Notes: generated by a model not told the origin, from the letters alone. 64,000 nucleotides of DNA from Actinoplanes sandaracinus (GCF_030009775.1 NZ_JASCTH010000010.1:87006-151005), one strand, 5' to 3'. Numbered from the stretch's first letter, positions 25,982 to 34,657 are shown. Made by a program: numbers and translations.

Positions 25982-26630
25982 CGTGTCACCGCGAAGCTCG
26001 CCGCAGGCAGCCGCGATCTTGATGCGGTAACCACCGGTTCCGGTGGCCATCGCACCAAGGTCGCCAAGGGGGCCGCATCGAGGTCGCGGGGAGGTCGTTA
26101 TTGCGTCAAGGTCGTCGAGGGACAACGCGTCGAGGTCGTCGAAGGTCAGCGCGTCTCGGTTGCTGGAGGTGGTCACCGGATTGAGGGGCGGGGAGGTCGC
26201 GGCACCGAGATGCGGAGGTTGGCAGTCGCGGGGACGGGGTTGCTCGCGCCGACCGTCGCTCGTTGCGGGCAGCCGGGATCTTAGTGCGGTAGCCACCGAT
26301 TCTGGTGGCCATCGCACCAAGGTTCCACGGGTGCGCCGCATCGGGGTCGGGAGAGGGCGTCAGCGCACCGGAAATGCGAGGAGTGGTCACCGCTCCGAGG
26401 TTCCGGGGAGGTGGCCAGCGCGCACAGGTCTCCGAGGGACACGCGTCGAGGTCGCGGGAAAGGGGCACCGCACTGAGGGCGAGGGAAAGCGGTCACCGCA
26501 CCGAGACTGCGGAGGCTGTCAGGTCGCGGGAATCGGCTTCGCGGTCCGGGCGGTCCACAAGAGGAGCGCGGGCGTGGCACCGAGGAGCCGTGAGCGGGGC
26601 CGCTTTGTCGATGGCGATTACGGTGACGAG
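25982..26630. repeat. spacer with an imperfect 88-bp direct repeat
   Basis: Two copies of an about 88-90-bp segment occur at 25999-26086 and 26261-26350. They share CAGCCG.GATCTT, GGTGGCCATCGCACCAAGG and CCGCATCG.GGTCG blocks. Each contains a self-complementary core ACCACCGGTTCCGGTGG (or its variant). Between and after them, CACCGAGGTCGCGGG-like fragments recur. No gene is supported. Confidence 0.7.
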
Positions 26631-27107
26631 GTGAAGAAGATCGATTTCGGGGTGATCGGCAGAACGATCGCCGTCGGCAGTGCGACGGGGGCGATCACCG
26701 GGTTCGTGGTCATGATCGTGCTCCTGTTCCGAATGGTGATCGCTGAGGAGCACATGAATCCCAACCCGAACATGGGCGGGTTCGTGCTGGCAGCGATCGT
26801 CGGTGCTCTGGTCGGGCTGATCACGGGCTTCGTGGCCGGTCTTCTCCTGCTGCCGGCGTCCCTGGTGCGCGACCGTCCCGTGCTGGGCGCATTGGCCTGC
26901 GCGGTGGCGTGTGGTGGAACGCTGAGTTCGCCTTTCCTCGTCGTGGGCTTCGGGTGGGACAACTGGCCCGAGACGCCCTGGGGCTGGGCGGTGGCCGGTC
27001 TGGTCGCCTTCACTGCCGCGGTCGGCGCCTGGAAGAGCCGGTACATCCTGCGAGGGCGGCCAGCGGCCAGTTCCGATCAATCGCGGACTGCGCCGGCTGA
27101 TTCGTAG
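26631..27107 (+). CDS. small multi-pass membrane protein
   Basis: This is a 158-residue protein from GTG 26631 (VKKIDFGVIGRTIAVGSATG). Four hydrophobic helices are visible: IGRTIAVGSATGAITGFVVM, GFVLAAIVGALVGLITGFVA, ALACAVACGGTLSSPFLVVG and WGWAVAGLVAFTAAVGAW. The C terminus is short and polar. No family is recognised. The long upstream open frame is repeat sequence and is not taken as coding. The start has only a weak ribosome-binding site (GACGAG). Confidence 0.65.
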   Translation: MKKIDFGVIGRTIAVGSATGAITGFVVMIVLLFRMVIAEEHMNPNPNMGGFVLAAIVGALVGLITGFVAGLLLLPASLVRDRPVLGALACAVACGGTLSSPFLVVGFGWDNWPETPWGWAVAGLVAFTAAVGAWKSRYILRGRPAASSDQSRTAPADS

Positions 27108-27240
27108 GCCATGGCCTCGGCCTTGCCGGGAGTGAGCGGGCCTGGTCTTGCGGTTGGATGTGCGCCGTCGGTGCGTGGGTGGGTGGGTGCATGGTGGTGG
27201 GTGAGCGCATGGTGGTGGCTACGGTTCGGGTGATCTCGGG

Positions 27241-28362
27241 TCATTCGCGGAGTGCACCGGCTGATGTGTAGGCCATGGCCTCGGTCTTGCCGGGTGTGAC
27301 CGGAGCCGGACCTCGCAGCCGGGCGTGCACCATCAGTGCCCGGGCAAGGCAGGCGAGGGCCACGGTCGAGGCTATGGTCCGGACGATGTTCCAGTTGACC
27401 CAGACGTCCTCATATGCGGCGCGCACGGCGGCCGGGTCGGTGATCGCGTCGGCCGGCCCGGCAGCGGCGAGGGTCTCGTTGAGGGGCACGCTGATGCCGA
27501 GCGTGACGGCGAACGCGGACGCGTAGGAGAAGAGGGCGGCGATCGCCCACGGCAGGACGGCTCTGGCGCCGCGGCGCAGATGCAGGACCACCGTGAGGGC
27601 AGTCAGTGGCAGGGCGCCGAAGAAGCTGGCCGCGAACCAGCCGTTGCGGACCGTCGCGTTGATCCACTGCATCGTGGTGATGAAGGTGCGGTCGTCCACC
27701 TCGGTCAATCCGATCATGACCGAGCAGGCGTAGGCGTAGAAGAAGCCGGCGATGAGTCCCATCACGACCGTGGCAGCGACCAAAATCGATGCGCCCGTGC
27801 GCGAACCTGCGGGCGATGGCGGACCCGAGGGCGAAGGCTGAAGCGGGCTCGAAGGTGGATTCGAAGAGGGATCCGGCGGCGGACCTGAGGGCGAAGGCTG
27901 AAGCGGGCTCGAAGGTGGATTCGAAGAGGGATCCGGCGGCGGACCTGAGGGCGAAGGCTGAAGCGGGCTCGAAGGTGGATTCGAAGAGGGATCCGGCGGC
28001 GGACCTGAGGGCGAAGGCTGAAGCGGGCTCGAAGGTGGATTCGAAGAGGGATCCGGCGGCGGACCTGAGGGCGAAGGCTGAAGCGGGCTCGAAGGTGGAT
28101 TCGAAGAGGGATCCGGCGGCGGACCTGAGGGCGAAGGCTGAAGCGGGCTCGAAGGTGGATTCGAAGAGGGATCCGGCGGCGGACCTGAGGGCGAAGGCGG
28201 ACCCGAGAGTGGGCCGGAGGGCGATGGCGGACCTGAGGGCGGAGGAGGTCCCGAGGGTGAAGGCGGACCGGAGAGCGAAGGCGGACCCGAGAGCGGAGCT
28301 GAGGGTGAAGGTGGAGCTGAGGGTGCCGGTGTCAGCGCGGGTGGAAGGGCGGGCGTGGGCAT
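27241..28362 (-). CDS. DUF1772-like membrane protein with a Pro-rich N-terminal repeat
   Basis: ATG 28362 has GGAGG six bases upstream, so the unusual N terminus is probably translated. Residues 1-205 are almost only Pro, Ser, Gly, Leu and Asp, including six copies of a 20-residue unit (PSPSGPPPDPSSNPPSSPLQ). Residues 210-350 form four membrane helices resembling the DUF1772/anthrone-oxygenase-like family (GLIAGFFYAYACSVMIGLTE, TMQWINATVRNGWFAASFFG, AFAVTLGISVPLNETLAA). A TetR gene is divergent, with a long palindrome between. It is probably a TetR-controlled membrane protein; the tail length may vary between strains. Confidence 0.8.
   Translation of the reverse strand: MPTPALPPALTPAPSAPPSPSAPLSGPPSLSGPPSPSGPPPPSGPPSPSGPLSGPPSPSGPPPDPSSNPPSSPLQPSPSGPPPDPSSNPPSSPLQPSPSGPPPDPSSNPPSSPLQPSPSGPPPDPSSNPPSSPLQPSPSGPPPDPSSNPPSSPLQPSPSGPPPDPSSNPPSSPLQPSPSGPPSPAGSRTGASILVAATVVMGLIAGFFYAYACSVMIGLTEVDDRTFITTMQWINATVRNGWFAASFFGALPLTALTVVLHLRRGARAVLPWAIAALFSYASAFAVTLGISVPLNETLAAAGPADAITDPAAVRAAYEDVWVNWNIVRTIASTVALACLARALMVHARLRGPAPVTPGKTEAMAYTSAGALRE
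27841..28200. repeat. six perfect 60-bp tandem repeats inside a coding region
   Basis: The 60-bp unit beginning AAGCGGGCTCGAAGGTGGAT is repeated six times without a mismatch, except for the final CTG to CGG change at the end of the last copy. It stays in frame (20 residues per unit) in the minus-strand DUF1772-like gene. Perfect identity implies very recent expansion or homogenisation. It also creates an artefactual open frame on the plus strand. Confidence 0.97.
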
Positions 28363-28391
28363 GGCGAACCTCCGGGAAGGGCGGACGCTAA

Positions 28392-28437
28392 AATCGAACC
28401 AGCGAGTACGATTAAACCGTACCCGCCGGTTCGATTA
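28392..28437. promoter_or_regulatory. 46-bp palindromic operator between DUF1772-like and TetR genes
   Basis: The left arm AATCGAACCAGCGAGTACG (28392-28410) matches the complement of 28419-28437 at 17 of 19 positions, around the spacer ATTAAACC. It sits 30 bp upstream of the membrane-protein start and 24 bp upstream of the TetR start. It could bind two TetR dimers. It is the AT-richest piece of this region. Confidence 0.8.
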
Positions 28438-28460
28438 ATTGCCAGACCCTTGGAGGCGCC

Positions 28461-29093
28461 TTGTCCGGTCCGACCCGTCGTGGCCGTCCCCGCGCCGGCG
28501 AGCAGGTGGCCCGCCGCCACGCCGCCCTCGATGCCGCTCTCGCCGAACTGGTCGCGCACGGTCCCGAGCGCACCACCATGCAGTCCGTCGCCGTCCGCGC
28601 CGGTTGCTCCAAGGAGAGCCTCTATGCCTGGTTCGCCAACCGTGACGGGCTCCTCGCCGCACTGGTTGAACGGCAGTCCGAGCAGGTCAACACAGCGGTG
28701 TCGGCGGCGCTGACCGGTGCGGCACCGCCCCGCGAGACCCTGACCGCGATAGCTGAGAACCTCCTTCGATTGCTCACCAGCGAGACGTCGCTGGCGCTGA
28801 ACCGGGCGGCGATGACCTCGACCGACCTCGCCGCACTGCTGCTGCGGCACGGCCGGCACACCACGGGCCCCCTGATCGAGGCGTTCCTGAGCCGGCTGGC
28901 CGACCAGGGGGAGCTTCGCGTCGACGACCCGGCCGACGCGTTCCAGTTGTTCTACGGGCTGGTGGTCCGCGACGTACAGATCAGGGCTCTGCTCGGTGAG
29001 GCGCCCGCCGCCGGGGACGCCCGTGCCGCCGCGAGGGTGGCGGTCGACCGCTTCCTCACCCTGCTTGCCCACCGGCCGGCTGACAGCGGTTAG
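28461..29093 (+). CDS. TetR-family regulator
   Basis: This is a 210-residue protein with a TTG start and GGAGG four bases before it. The N-terminal helix-turn-helix (residues about 18-60) reads ARRHAALDAALAELVAHGPE, TTMQSVAVRAGCSKESLYAW and FANRDGLLAALV; SKESLYAWF is the recognition helix. The C-terminal helical domain (TetR_C-like, ALNRAAMTSTDLAALLLRHG) suggests the AefR-like group. It is divergent from the DUF1772-like gene with a 46-bp palindrome between, so it probably represses both. Confidence 0.88.
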   Translation: MSGPTRRGRPRAGEQVARRHAALDAALAELVAHGPERTTMQSVAVRAGCSKESLYAWFANRDGLLAALVERQSEQVNTAVSAALTGAAPPRETLTAIAENLLRLLTSETSLALNRAAMTSTDLAALLLRHGRHTTGPLIEAFLSRLADQGELRVDDPADAFQLFYGLVVRDVQIRALLGEAPAAGDARAAARVAVDRFLTLLAHRPADSG

Positions 29094-29593
29094 AAGTGCG
29101 GACGGCGGTTAGAAGTCCAGTTCCGCGACGGGCCGCCATTCCACGGCCCCGCTGGTCGCCGTCGCGCAGGTCCGCATCGAGGTTTCTCCGCAGGTGTCGT
29201 CGTCGAGGGGTGAGTGCGGGGTTCGGGAACGCCGGGAGGCCGGCCCCGGCCGGCTCCTCGGAGCTCGGGGGCTCGCCCAGGGCGCGCCGGCCTTCGATGC
29301 CCATCCACCGGTCGCTGAGAGCCGTGGCGGTCGAAAGCGGCCGGCATTCGGGTGGCCGTCGCAGACCCTGAAAGTGGCCGGGTATCCGGGTGGCCGGCGC
29401 AGGGCCCTGAAAATGGCCGGCATTCGGGCGGCAGGCATAGGACCGCGTCGGTCGTGCCGTCCGCGAGCAGCCACCCCTGCCGCAGATCCTCGGGCAGCGG
29501 CATGCCGGCCTCGCGGTCGGCATGGGCGATCGCCCGCGGACTCGCCGGCGGCGCGATGTGCGGGATCGCCTGCGGCGCGTCACCGACAGTCAC
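29090..29593 (-). pseudogene. degraded gene interrupted by a 37-39-bp repeat
   Basis: The start MTVGDAPQAIPHIAPPASPR and following EAGMPLPEDLRQGWLLADGT look like real protein. After LCLPPEC the sequence enters a direct repeat (29339-29375, 29376-29414, partly 29415 on), and normal composition resumes in a second frame (WMGIEGRRALGEPPSSEEPA) and then a third (GAVEWRPVAELDF). Two one-base shifts would be needed to connect the parts. This suggests decay after repeat expansion, but a chance arrangement in GC-rich DNA cannot be excluded. Confidence 0.35.
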
Positions 29594-29811
29594 CGACGGT
29601 CACCGAAGGCTGCGTGTCAGGAGTCCTCCACGCTTGCCGCCATGAAACGATTCTGCGGCGCGCGGCCGCGAGGCGCGGTGCGGCCAGCAGTATCTGGGCT
29701 GGTCGTCGCGGGGGTGCGCGCGGTGAGGGACGACATTCAGGCGCGGGGGGCTCCTCGGCCGGGAGTTCGACACGGCTGGCGCTTTCGGCGCGAGTCTCGC
29801 AGCCCTGCCCA

Positions 29812-29897
29812 GCCGCCGAAGCAGCCCGTCCGGCCGCCGAAGCAGCCCGTCCGGCCGCCGAAGCAGCCCCGTCCGGCCGCCGAAGGAGGGCCGTCCG
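29812..29897. repeat. 21-bp tandem repeat, four units
   Basis: GCCGCCGAAGCAGCCCGTCCG occurs at 29812 and 29833, with a one-base-longer copy at 29854 and a diverged copy at 29876. It lies in the otherwise gene-free stretch 29594-29989 upstream of a lipoprotein gene. Confidence 0.88.
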
Positions 29898-29989
29898 GAG
29901 GGACGTGCCACCCTCGATATTCGTCAGTGTGGTGATCCACACCCGGTCCGGGACTGCGCTGGCTTTTTGGTACCGCTAACATCCCCGCC

Positions 29990-30577
29990 GTGATCTACAC
30001 TGTACGGCCCGTGATCGCCGTCACACTGCTCAGCGTCGCCCTGCTCAGCGCCTGCGACAGTGGCGACTCGAAGGGCCCGGACGCGAGCTCCAGTTCCAGT
30101 TCCAGCGCGAAGCCTCGCTGGCAGAAACTGGCCGCCGAATGTCCGGCGTTCGCCGGCGACGCCGCCACCGGCGTCGAGCCTGTCGACAAAGCGTTCCGCC
30201 CGTTCAACGGCAAGAAGCTCTACGCCGTGGGCTGCGACTACCGGGCCAGCGAGTCCCGCGGGTGGAAGGTCATGCTCAACGTGACCCTCTACCGGACCCC
30301 GGTCGGGGAACGGACGCCCGATGCGCTCGCCGCGCGGGAACTGGACCGGAACCGGCGCGCCGCCGAGCAGTACGCGACCGAGGGTGCCAAGAGCGAGGTG
30401 GTGACGGGTGTCGGCGACAGCGCCTTCGCCCGTCTGGTGCCCGGCCGTGGCGTGCGTGTGTACGTGCAGACCGCCAACGCCATGGTCCAGCTCGATTACG
30501 CCGACCCAGGCGACAGCCGCAAGGCGCTCGCCAAGGCCACCGACCTGACCCGGCAGACGCTCAGCGTCCTGCGCTGA
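29990..30577 (+). CDS. DUF3558-like secreted lipoprotein
   Basis: This is a 195-residue protein with a lipoprotein signal (MIYTVRPVIAVTLLSVALLS followed by AC; lipobox LLSAC). A Ser-rich linker follows (DASSSSSSSAK), then a globular domain with two Cys (AAECPAF, VGCDYRASESRGWKVM) that probably pair, and YVQTANAMVQLDYADPGDS near the end. The layout resembles actinobacterial DUF3558 lipoproteins, though the match is by eye. It is anchored on the outer face of the membrane; function unknown. The 3' end overlaps the convergent TetR gene by 17 bp. Confidence 0.75.
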   Translation: MIYTVRPVIAVTLLSVALLSACDSGDSKGPDASSSSSSSAKPRWQKLAAECPAFAGDAATGVEPVDKAFRPFNGKKLYAVGCDYRASESRGWKVMLNVTLYRTPVGERTPDALAARELDRNRRAAEQYATEGAKSEVVTGVGDSAFARLVPGRGVRVYVQTANAMVQLDYADPGDSRKALAKATDLTRQTLSVLR

Positions 30578-31154
30578 CCAGCATCGGCCACAGGATGTCG
30601 TCAACGACGTGGGCCACCCACGCCTCGTCGAGGGGGTGGCCGGTCAGCAGCAGCCGGTGCCACAGCAGCGCCTTGCACACCTCGACGACGGCGGCCGCGT
30701 TCGGGCCGGGGAGCAGCTCGCCCCGGCCCACGGCCCGCTCGAAGACGATCCCCACATCGGCGGTCCCGGTCGCCAGGACGTGGTCGTTCAGGAGCCGGCC
30801 CAGGGCGGGATCGGACCGGATCGCCCCCAGCAGGCTCAGCACGATCGGGTGCTTGCGCTCGTAGAGGCGGCAGAACGTGTCGAGGGCGGCGATCAGGTCA
30901 CCGCGCAGCGAGCCGGTGTCGGGCAGGGGTGGGTGCTCCACCATCAGGCCGTGCAGCGCGGCTGACACCATGTCGGGCTTGCCGGACCATCGGCGGTAGA
31001 TGGTCGCCTTGCTGGCCCGGGCCCGCCGGGCCACCTCGTCGATGGACAGCCGGTCATAGCCGACCTCGGTCAGCAGATCACGGACAGTGGAGAGGATGGC
31101 CTGCTCCCGGCCCGGGTCCAGCCGGTATTGGGTCGTGGCCGGTGATCGCGCCAT
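30561..31154 (-). CDS. TetR-family regulator (AcrR-like)
   Basis: This is a 197-residue protein preceded by GGAGG. The helix-turn-helix spans residues about 15-60 (REQAILSTVRDLLTEVGYDR, LSIDEVARRARASKATIYRR, WSGKPDMVSAAL). The C-terminal domain (TetR_C_16-like) shows CRLYERKHPIVLSLLGAIRS. It lies 19 bp downstream of the short-chain dehydrogenase gene on the same strand, so the two are probably one operon controlled by the palindrome at 32045-32069. Confidence 0.9.
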   Translation of the reverse strand: MARSPATTQYRLDPGREQAILSTVRDLLTEVGYDRLSIDEVARRARASKATIYRRWSGKPDMVSAALHGLMVEHPPLPDTGSLRGDLIAALDTFCRLYERKHPIVLSLLGAIRSDPALGRLLNDHVLATGTADVGIVFERAVGRGELLPGPNAAAVVEVCKALLWHRLLLTGHPLDEAWVAHVVDDILWPMLVSAGR

Positions 31155-31173
31155 CCGGCCCTCCGCGTGAACG

Positions 31174-32025
31174 TCACTGTGCTCCGGCGAAAGTACCGTA
31201 TCGCACCCCGGTCAGGTCCTCGGAGATCGCCCACAGCCGCCGGGCGTCGTCCTCGTCACGGCCGCGGCCGGACACCTCGACCCGCGTCGGGTACCCGCGG
31301 CGCTCGGCGATGCCGTCCGGACCGTACGCCTCCCCGGTCGTGACCTCCGGATGGGTCGCGGCATGGAGCGAGGGGAGCGCGCCGGCCGCGGCGGACTGCG
31401 CCGACAGGCGCGCGAGAGCGATGAGCGCCGCCCGCACCGGGCTGGGCGTCCGGGCGAGCCCGGTGTGCGCGACGCCGGGATGGGCGAGAACGCTGGTCAG
31501 CGGCGTGCGGCGACCCAGTTCGAGGGCGAAGAGCACATTGGCCAGCTTGGACTGGGCGTAGGCGCCCAACTGCCGGTAGCGACGGTCACCCATCAGGTCG
31601 TCGAAGTCGATCCGTCCGCGTTTATGCAGGCTGCTGGTGACGGTGACCACCCGGGCGCCCACCGGCAGCACCGGCAGCAGCAGGCCGGTGAGCGCGAAGT
31701 GGCCGAGGTGGTTCACCCCGAACTGGCGCTCGAAGCCGTCCGCGGTCAGCTCCCGTCGCGGCACGGCCATCACCCCGGCGTTGTTCACCAGCAGGTCCAA
31801 CCGGTCGTGCGCCTCGAGGAACCGCTGCGTGAACCGCCGGACCGAGCCGAGGTCGGCGAGATCGAGCTCCTGCCAGGCGGCCTTCGGGATGCGGGCCGCG
31901 GCCGCCTCGCCACGGTCTCGCTCCCGGGAGGCGACGACCACTCTCATGCCCTGTCTCGCCAGCTCCAGCGCCGTGTGGAAGCCGATGCCGCCGGACGCTC
32001 CGGTGATGATCGCGATGCCCGCCAT
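31174..32025 (-). CDS. short-chain dehydrogenase/reductase
   Basis: This is a 283-residue SDR. The cofactor loop is ITGASGGIGFHTALELARQG, the structural motif is LLVNNAGVM, and the catalytic residues are Ser in VTVTSSLHK and the YAQSK pair. The overall pattern resembles retinol-dehydrogenase/WWOX-like SDRs (NADP-preferring by ASRERDR). The substrate is unknown. It is first in a two-gene unit with a TetR regulator; a palindromic site lies 20 bp upstream of its start. Confidence 0.92.
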   Translation of the reverse strand: MAGIAIITGASGGIGFHTALELARQGMRVVVASRERDRGEAAAARIPKAAWQELDLADLGSVRRFTQRFLEAHDRLDLLVNNAGVMAVPRRELTADGFERQFGVNHLGHFALTGLLLPVLPVGARVVTVTSSLHKRGRIDFDDLMGDRRYRQLGAYAQSKLANVLFALELGRRTPLTSVLAHPGVAHTGLARTPSPVRAALIALARLSAQSAAAGALPSLHAATHPEVTTGEAYGPDGIAERRGYPTRVEVSGRGRDEDDARRLWAISEDLTGVRYGTFAGAQ

Positions 32026-32044
32026 GTCTTCTCCCGACCGAGGT

Positions 32045-32069
32045 GGTGTACGAAACGGTACCGTACACC
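32045..32069. promoter_or_regulatory. palindromic operator upstream of the SDR-TetR operon
   Basis: GGTGTACG (32045-32052) and CGTACACC (32062-32069) form perfect 8-bp arms around the 9-bp spacer AAACGGTAC. The size and position fit an autoregulatory TetR site. No gene is seen in the following 300 bp up to the GDSL hydrolase. Confidence 0.7.
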
Positions 32070-32381
32070 GAGCGCTGGCGTCCGTCGATAGACGCGACCC
32101 GCCACGGACCGGCCGGGCAGCTCGGTGAGCGGAATCAGGACGGCGGGAACGGCCGCCCAGCGCGGAACGGGCGTCTTCTGTGGAATCTCCATGCCCCGAG
32201 TCTTTCCGCAGGCACCCCAGGGCATATGCCGGACCACCCGGATTGCCGCCGCGCGGGGGTGCCGATCGGCGCGGTCCACAGTCGGCTCCGGCATCCCTCG
32301 GCAGCCTTCCCCGCGCCCGGTTACTCCCGGGTAAATCGATGTTAGTCTCCGTGTGCGGTGATGTCTGACGGGGGAGATGCG

Positions 32382-33767
32382 GTGTCGCAACGTCTGTCGC
32401 GCCTGCTGGGCGCAGTTCTGGTGGCGACTCTGGTCGCCCTGTTCCCTTCGGTGCCGGCCTCCGCCGCCACCACGAAGATCATGATCGTCGGTGACTCCAT
32501 CAGTCAGGGGGCCGAAGGCGACTACACCTGGCGCTACCGGTTCGCGCAGCACCTGGCCTCGTCCGGCGTCGCCGCCGACTTCGTCGGCCCGTGGACCGGC
32601 ACCCGGGTCCTCGACGCCGACCACGCCAACCCGATGGTGTCGCACTCGGGCGCCTACCGGCCCGGCATCAGCTTCGACAGCGCCAACCTCGCCCAGTGGG
32701 GCTGGCGGATGGACCAGGCCAAGGACGTGATCGGCGCCAACGTCAGCGGCCACACGCCCGACTACCTGCTGGTCGAGCTCGGCTTCAACGACCTCGGCTG
32801 GGGAGTCAGCGACGCGCCCGGGCTGATCAGCCACTTCGAGACGTTCGTCGCCAACGCCCGCGCCGCCAAGCCGAACATCCGGATCGTCATCGGGAACGTG
32901 CCGCACCGCACCCCGCTCGACGTCAACCCCGGACTTCCGGCCCTGATCTCGCAGTACAACGCGCTCCTCGCGGCCCGGGTGCCGCAACTGTCCACGAGCG
33001 CCTCGCCGATCGTGCTGGCCGACATCGACGGCCCGTTCAACGAGAACACCGACACCTACGACGGACTGCACCCCAACGTGCGTGGCGAATACGTCATCGC
33101 CAAGGCCTTCGCCGACCGGGTCTCCGGCAGCTTCGGGCTCGGCGGGGCGTACGGCGCGATCCCCACGTCGCTGCCCGCCGGGCTGACCCCGGCCGCACCC
33201 ACGTCGATCACCGCCGTCCGAGTCGCCGACAAGCTGAAGGTGAGCTGGTCGCACTCGTTCGGGGCCACCGGGTACCAGTTCTGGAAACGGGACGTGACCA
33301 CGGGCGGCGCCTGGGAGAAAGGCCTGTACGAGATCGGCGCGGACAGTTGGACCGACGACTGGCTGCCGGCCGGGCACCGCATGGAGTACCAGGTGCGGGC
33401 CACCCGTGGCTCGTCCTGGACGAGCCCGGCGTCGCCCACCGCGTCGGCGGTCGTGCGGCCCATGCCCGACGTGCCGAACGTGACGGTCGTGGCGAACCCC
33501 GACCGGCCGTACACCCTGACCGTCCGGTGGAGCGCCGTCGCGGACGCGCACGATTACCACGTCTACGCGGCGCCCGGCTGCGACTCGACCGTGCCGGCGC
33601 CCAGCGCCTTCACCGAACAGCAGTGGGGGCTCGCCGGGAAGACCAGCTGGACCCAGGAACTGGTCTTCGAGCAGTGCCGCAACTACAAGGTCGTGGCGTC
33701 CCGCTGGGGTGGGCACGGCTCTCTCGCCACGGCTACGACGGTCCGGGCGTACCCGTACCGGACGTAG
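32382..33767 (+). CDS. secreted SGNH/GDSL hydrolase with C-terminal Fn3-like domains
   Basis: GTG 32382 is chosen because GGGGGAG lies five bases upstream, giving a 461-residue protein with a Sec signal (LSRLLGAVLVATLVALFPSV ending PASAA). The catalytic domain covers about residues 30-250: block I VGDSISQG (Ser), GFNDLG (Asn), and DGLHPN (Asp/His). Two beta-rich repeats follow (PTSITAVRVADKLKVSWSHS; NVTVVANPDRPYTLTVRWSA), Fn3-like, probably for binding. The likely role is an extracellular esterase on polysaccharide or lipid; substrate unknown. Confidence 0.88.
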   Translation: MSQRLSRLLGAVLVATLVALFPSVPASAATTKIMIVGDSISQGAEGDYTWRYRFAQHLASSGVAADFVGPWTGTRVLDADHANPMVSHSGAYRPGISFDSANLAQWGWRMDQAKDVIGANVSGHTPDYLLVELGFNDLGWGVSDAPGLISHFETFVANARAAKPNIRIVIGNVPHRTPLDVNPGLPALISQYNALLAARVPQLSTSASPIVLADIDGPFNENTDTYDGLHPNVRGEYVIAKAFADRVSGSFGLGGAYGAIPTSLPAGLTPAAPTSITAVRVADKLKVSWSHSFGATGYQFWKRDVTTGGAWEKGLYEIGADSWTDDWLPAGHRMEYQVRATRGSSWTSPASPTASAVVRPMPDVPNVTVVANPDRPYTLTVRWSAVADAHDYHVYAAPGCDSTVPAPSAFTEQQWGLAGKTSWTQELVFEQCRNYKVVASRWGGHGSLATATTVRAYPYRT

Positions 33768-33991
33768 GCGCGCCCCGAGAGCCGCCATCCGCCCGGCCGT
33801 AGCCCAGCTCGGGGGTGCCGGGGCTACGGCTGGCTCGCCGCCCGTCCAGCCGTAGCTCGGCCGGGGGTCGCCGGGGCCATTGCGTGGCTCGGCTACGGCC
33901 GGACCGTCAGGGACCGTTCGGCCGTAGCGCAGCCCGGTCACGGAAGGGCGGAGACGTTGGCGGGCTACGGCCGGGGGCGCGGGGTGTGGCG
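33768..33991. repeat. spacer with repeated GGCTACGGC/GCCGTAGC words
   Basis: Between the GDSL hydrolase and the convergent CGNR gene, words GCCGTAGC and GGCTACGGC alternate at least seven times. They can fold into several alternative hairpins. They may serve as a bidirectional terminator region; no gene is supported. Confidence 0.5.
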
Positions 33992-34657
33992 TCAGGGCTG
34001 GGCGGGGTGGTGGCGCTGGTAGTGGCGGGCGGCCCGGGCACGATTGCCGCACGACGCCTTGCAGAACTCCTGCCGGCCGTGCTCGCGAACGAAGTAGCGG
34101 ACGCAACGCGGCGCGGAACAGGCGCGCAGGTTCGCGCGGTGCGGACCGGTCAGGAAGGCGATCGCCGCGCGGGCCAGGGCGCCGGTCAGGGCCGCCTCCG
34201 GCGTCGACGGCGCGGTGACGGTTCTGGCGAGCGGTTCGGTTTCGGTCGACTCCCATTCCAGTTCGAGGGTCACCGGTACGGCGGAGGCCGCACCGTTGAC
34301 CCGTCGCAGCGCCTCGTCGAGGGGGAGGAGACGGCCGGCGTCGGCTCTGCTGGGTGGGGTGGGGCTTACGGCGTACCCGAAAAGGCTCCGGATCGCCGCA
34401 CGCAGACCGAGGACCGCACGGTGGGATGCCTCGTCGGCGTCGAAGTCGCCCGCCCAGCCCTCGGCCCGGTCGGTGAGGGAGCCGTCGGGCCGGTCCCCGG
34501 CCCGGTCGCCGAGCAGGGCGGCGCGGTCGTTGAACAGGGCGGCTCGGTCGCGCACCCATGCGGTGAGGGCGGCAGGTGAGGTGAGGTCGTCGGCGACGCC
34601 GCCGTGCCCGTCGTGATGGATGGTGCCCGCCAGCTCGAACGCCAGGTCGGAGATCAC
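33992..34657 (-). CDS. ABATE/CGNR zinc-finger regulator
   Basis: This is a 221-residue protein with a C-terminal CGNR zinc finger: CSAPRCVRYFVREHGRQEFC followed by KASCGNRARAARHY, with four Cys ligands and the CGNR signature. The N-terminal part is the ABATE-type stress-response domain (ISDLAFELAGTIHHDGHGGV). Residues 40-70 contain a degenerate DRAALFN/DRAALLG/DRAGDRP repeat. It is probably a transcription regulator; a CTAACGG/CCGTTAG palindrome lies upstream. It is divergent from the metallophosphoesterase gene. Confidence 0.9.
   Translation of the reverse strand: MISDLAFELAGTIHHDGHGGVADDLTSPAALTAWVRDRAALFNDRAALLGDRAGDRPDGSLTDRAEGWAGDFDADEASHRAVLGLRAAIRSLFGYAVSPTPPSRADAGRLLPLDEALRRVNGAASAVPVTLELEWESTETEPLARTVTAPSTPEAALTGALARAAIAFLTGPHRANLRACSAPRCVRYFVREHGRQEFCKASCGNRARAARHYQRHHPAQP

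Noticed and set aside
27841..28200. CRISPR array
   Set aside because: The 60-bp repeats are directly adjacent with no spacers, and no cas gene is present.
27789..28391. Plus-strand open frame through the 60-bp repeats
   Set aside because: It exists only because 60 is a multiple of three; it has no ribosome-binding site, whereas the minus-strand gene has one and continues into real membrane helices.
31944..34559. 871-codon minus-strand open frame across the GDSL hydrolase
   Set aside because: It spans the SDR 5' end, a promoter region and the GDSL gene in antisense; composition is typical of a third-position GC artefact.
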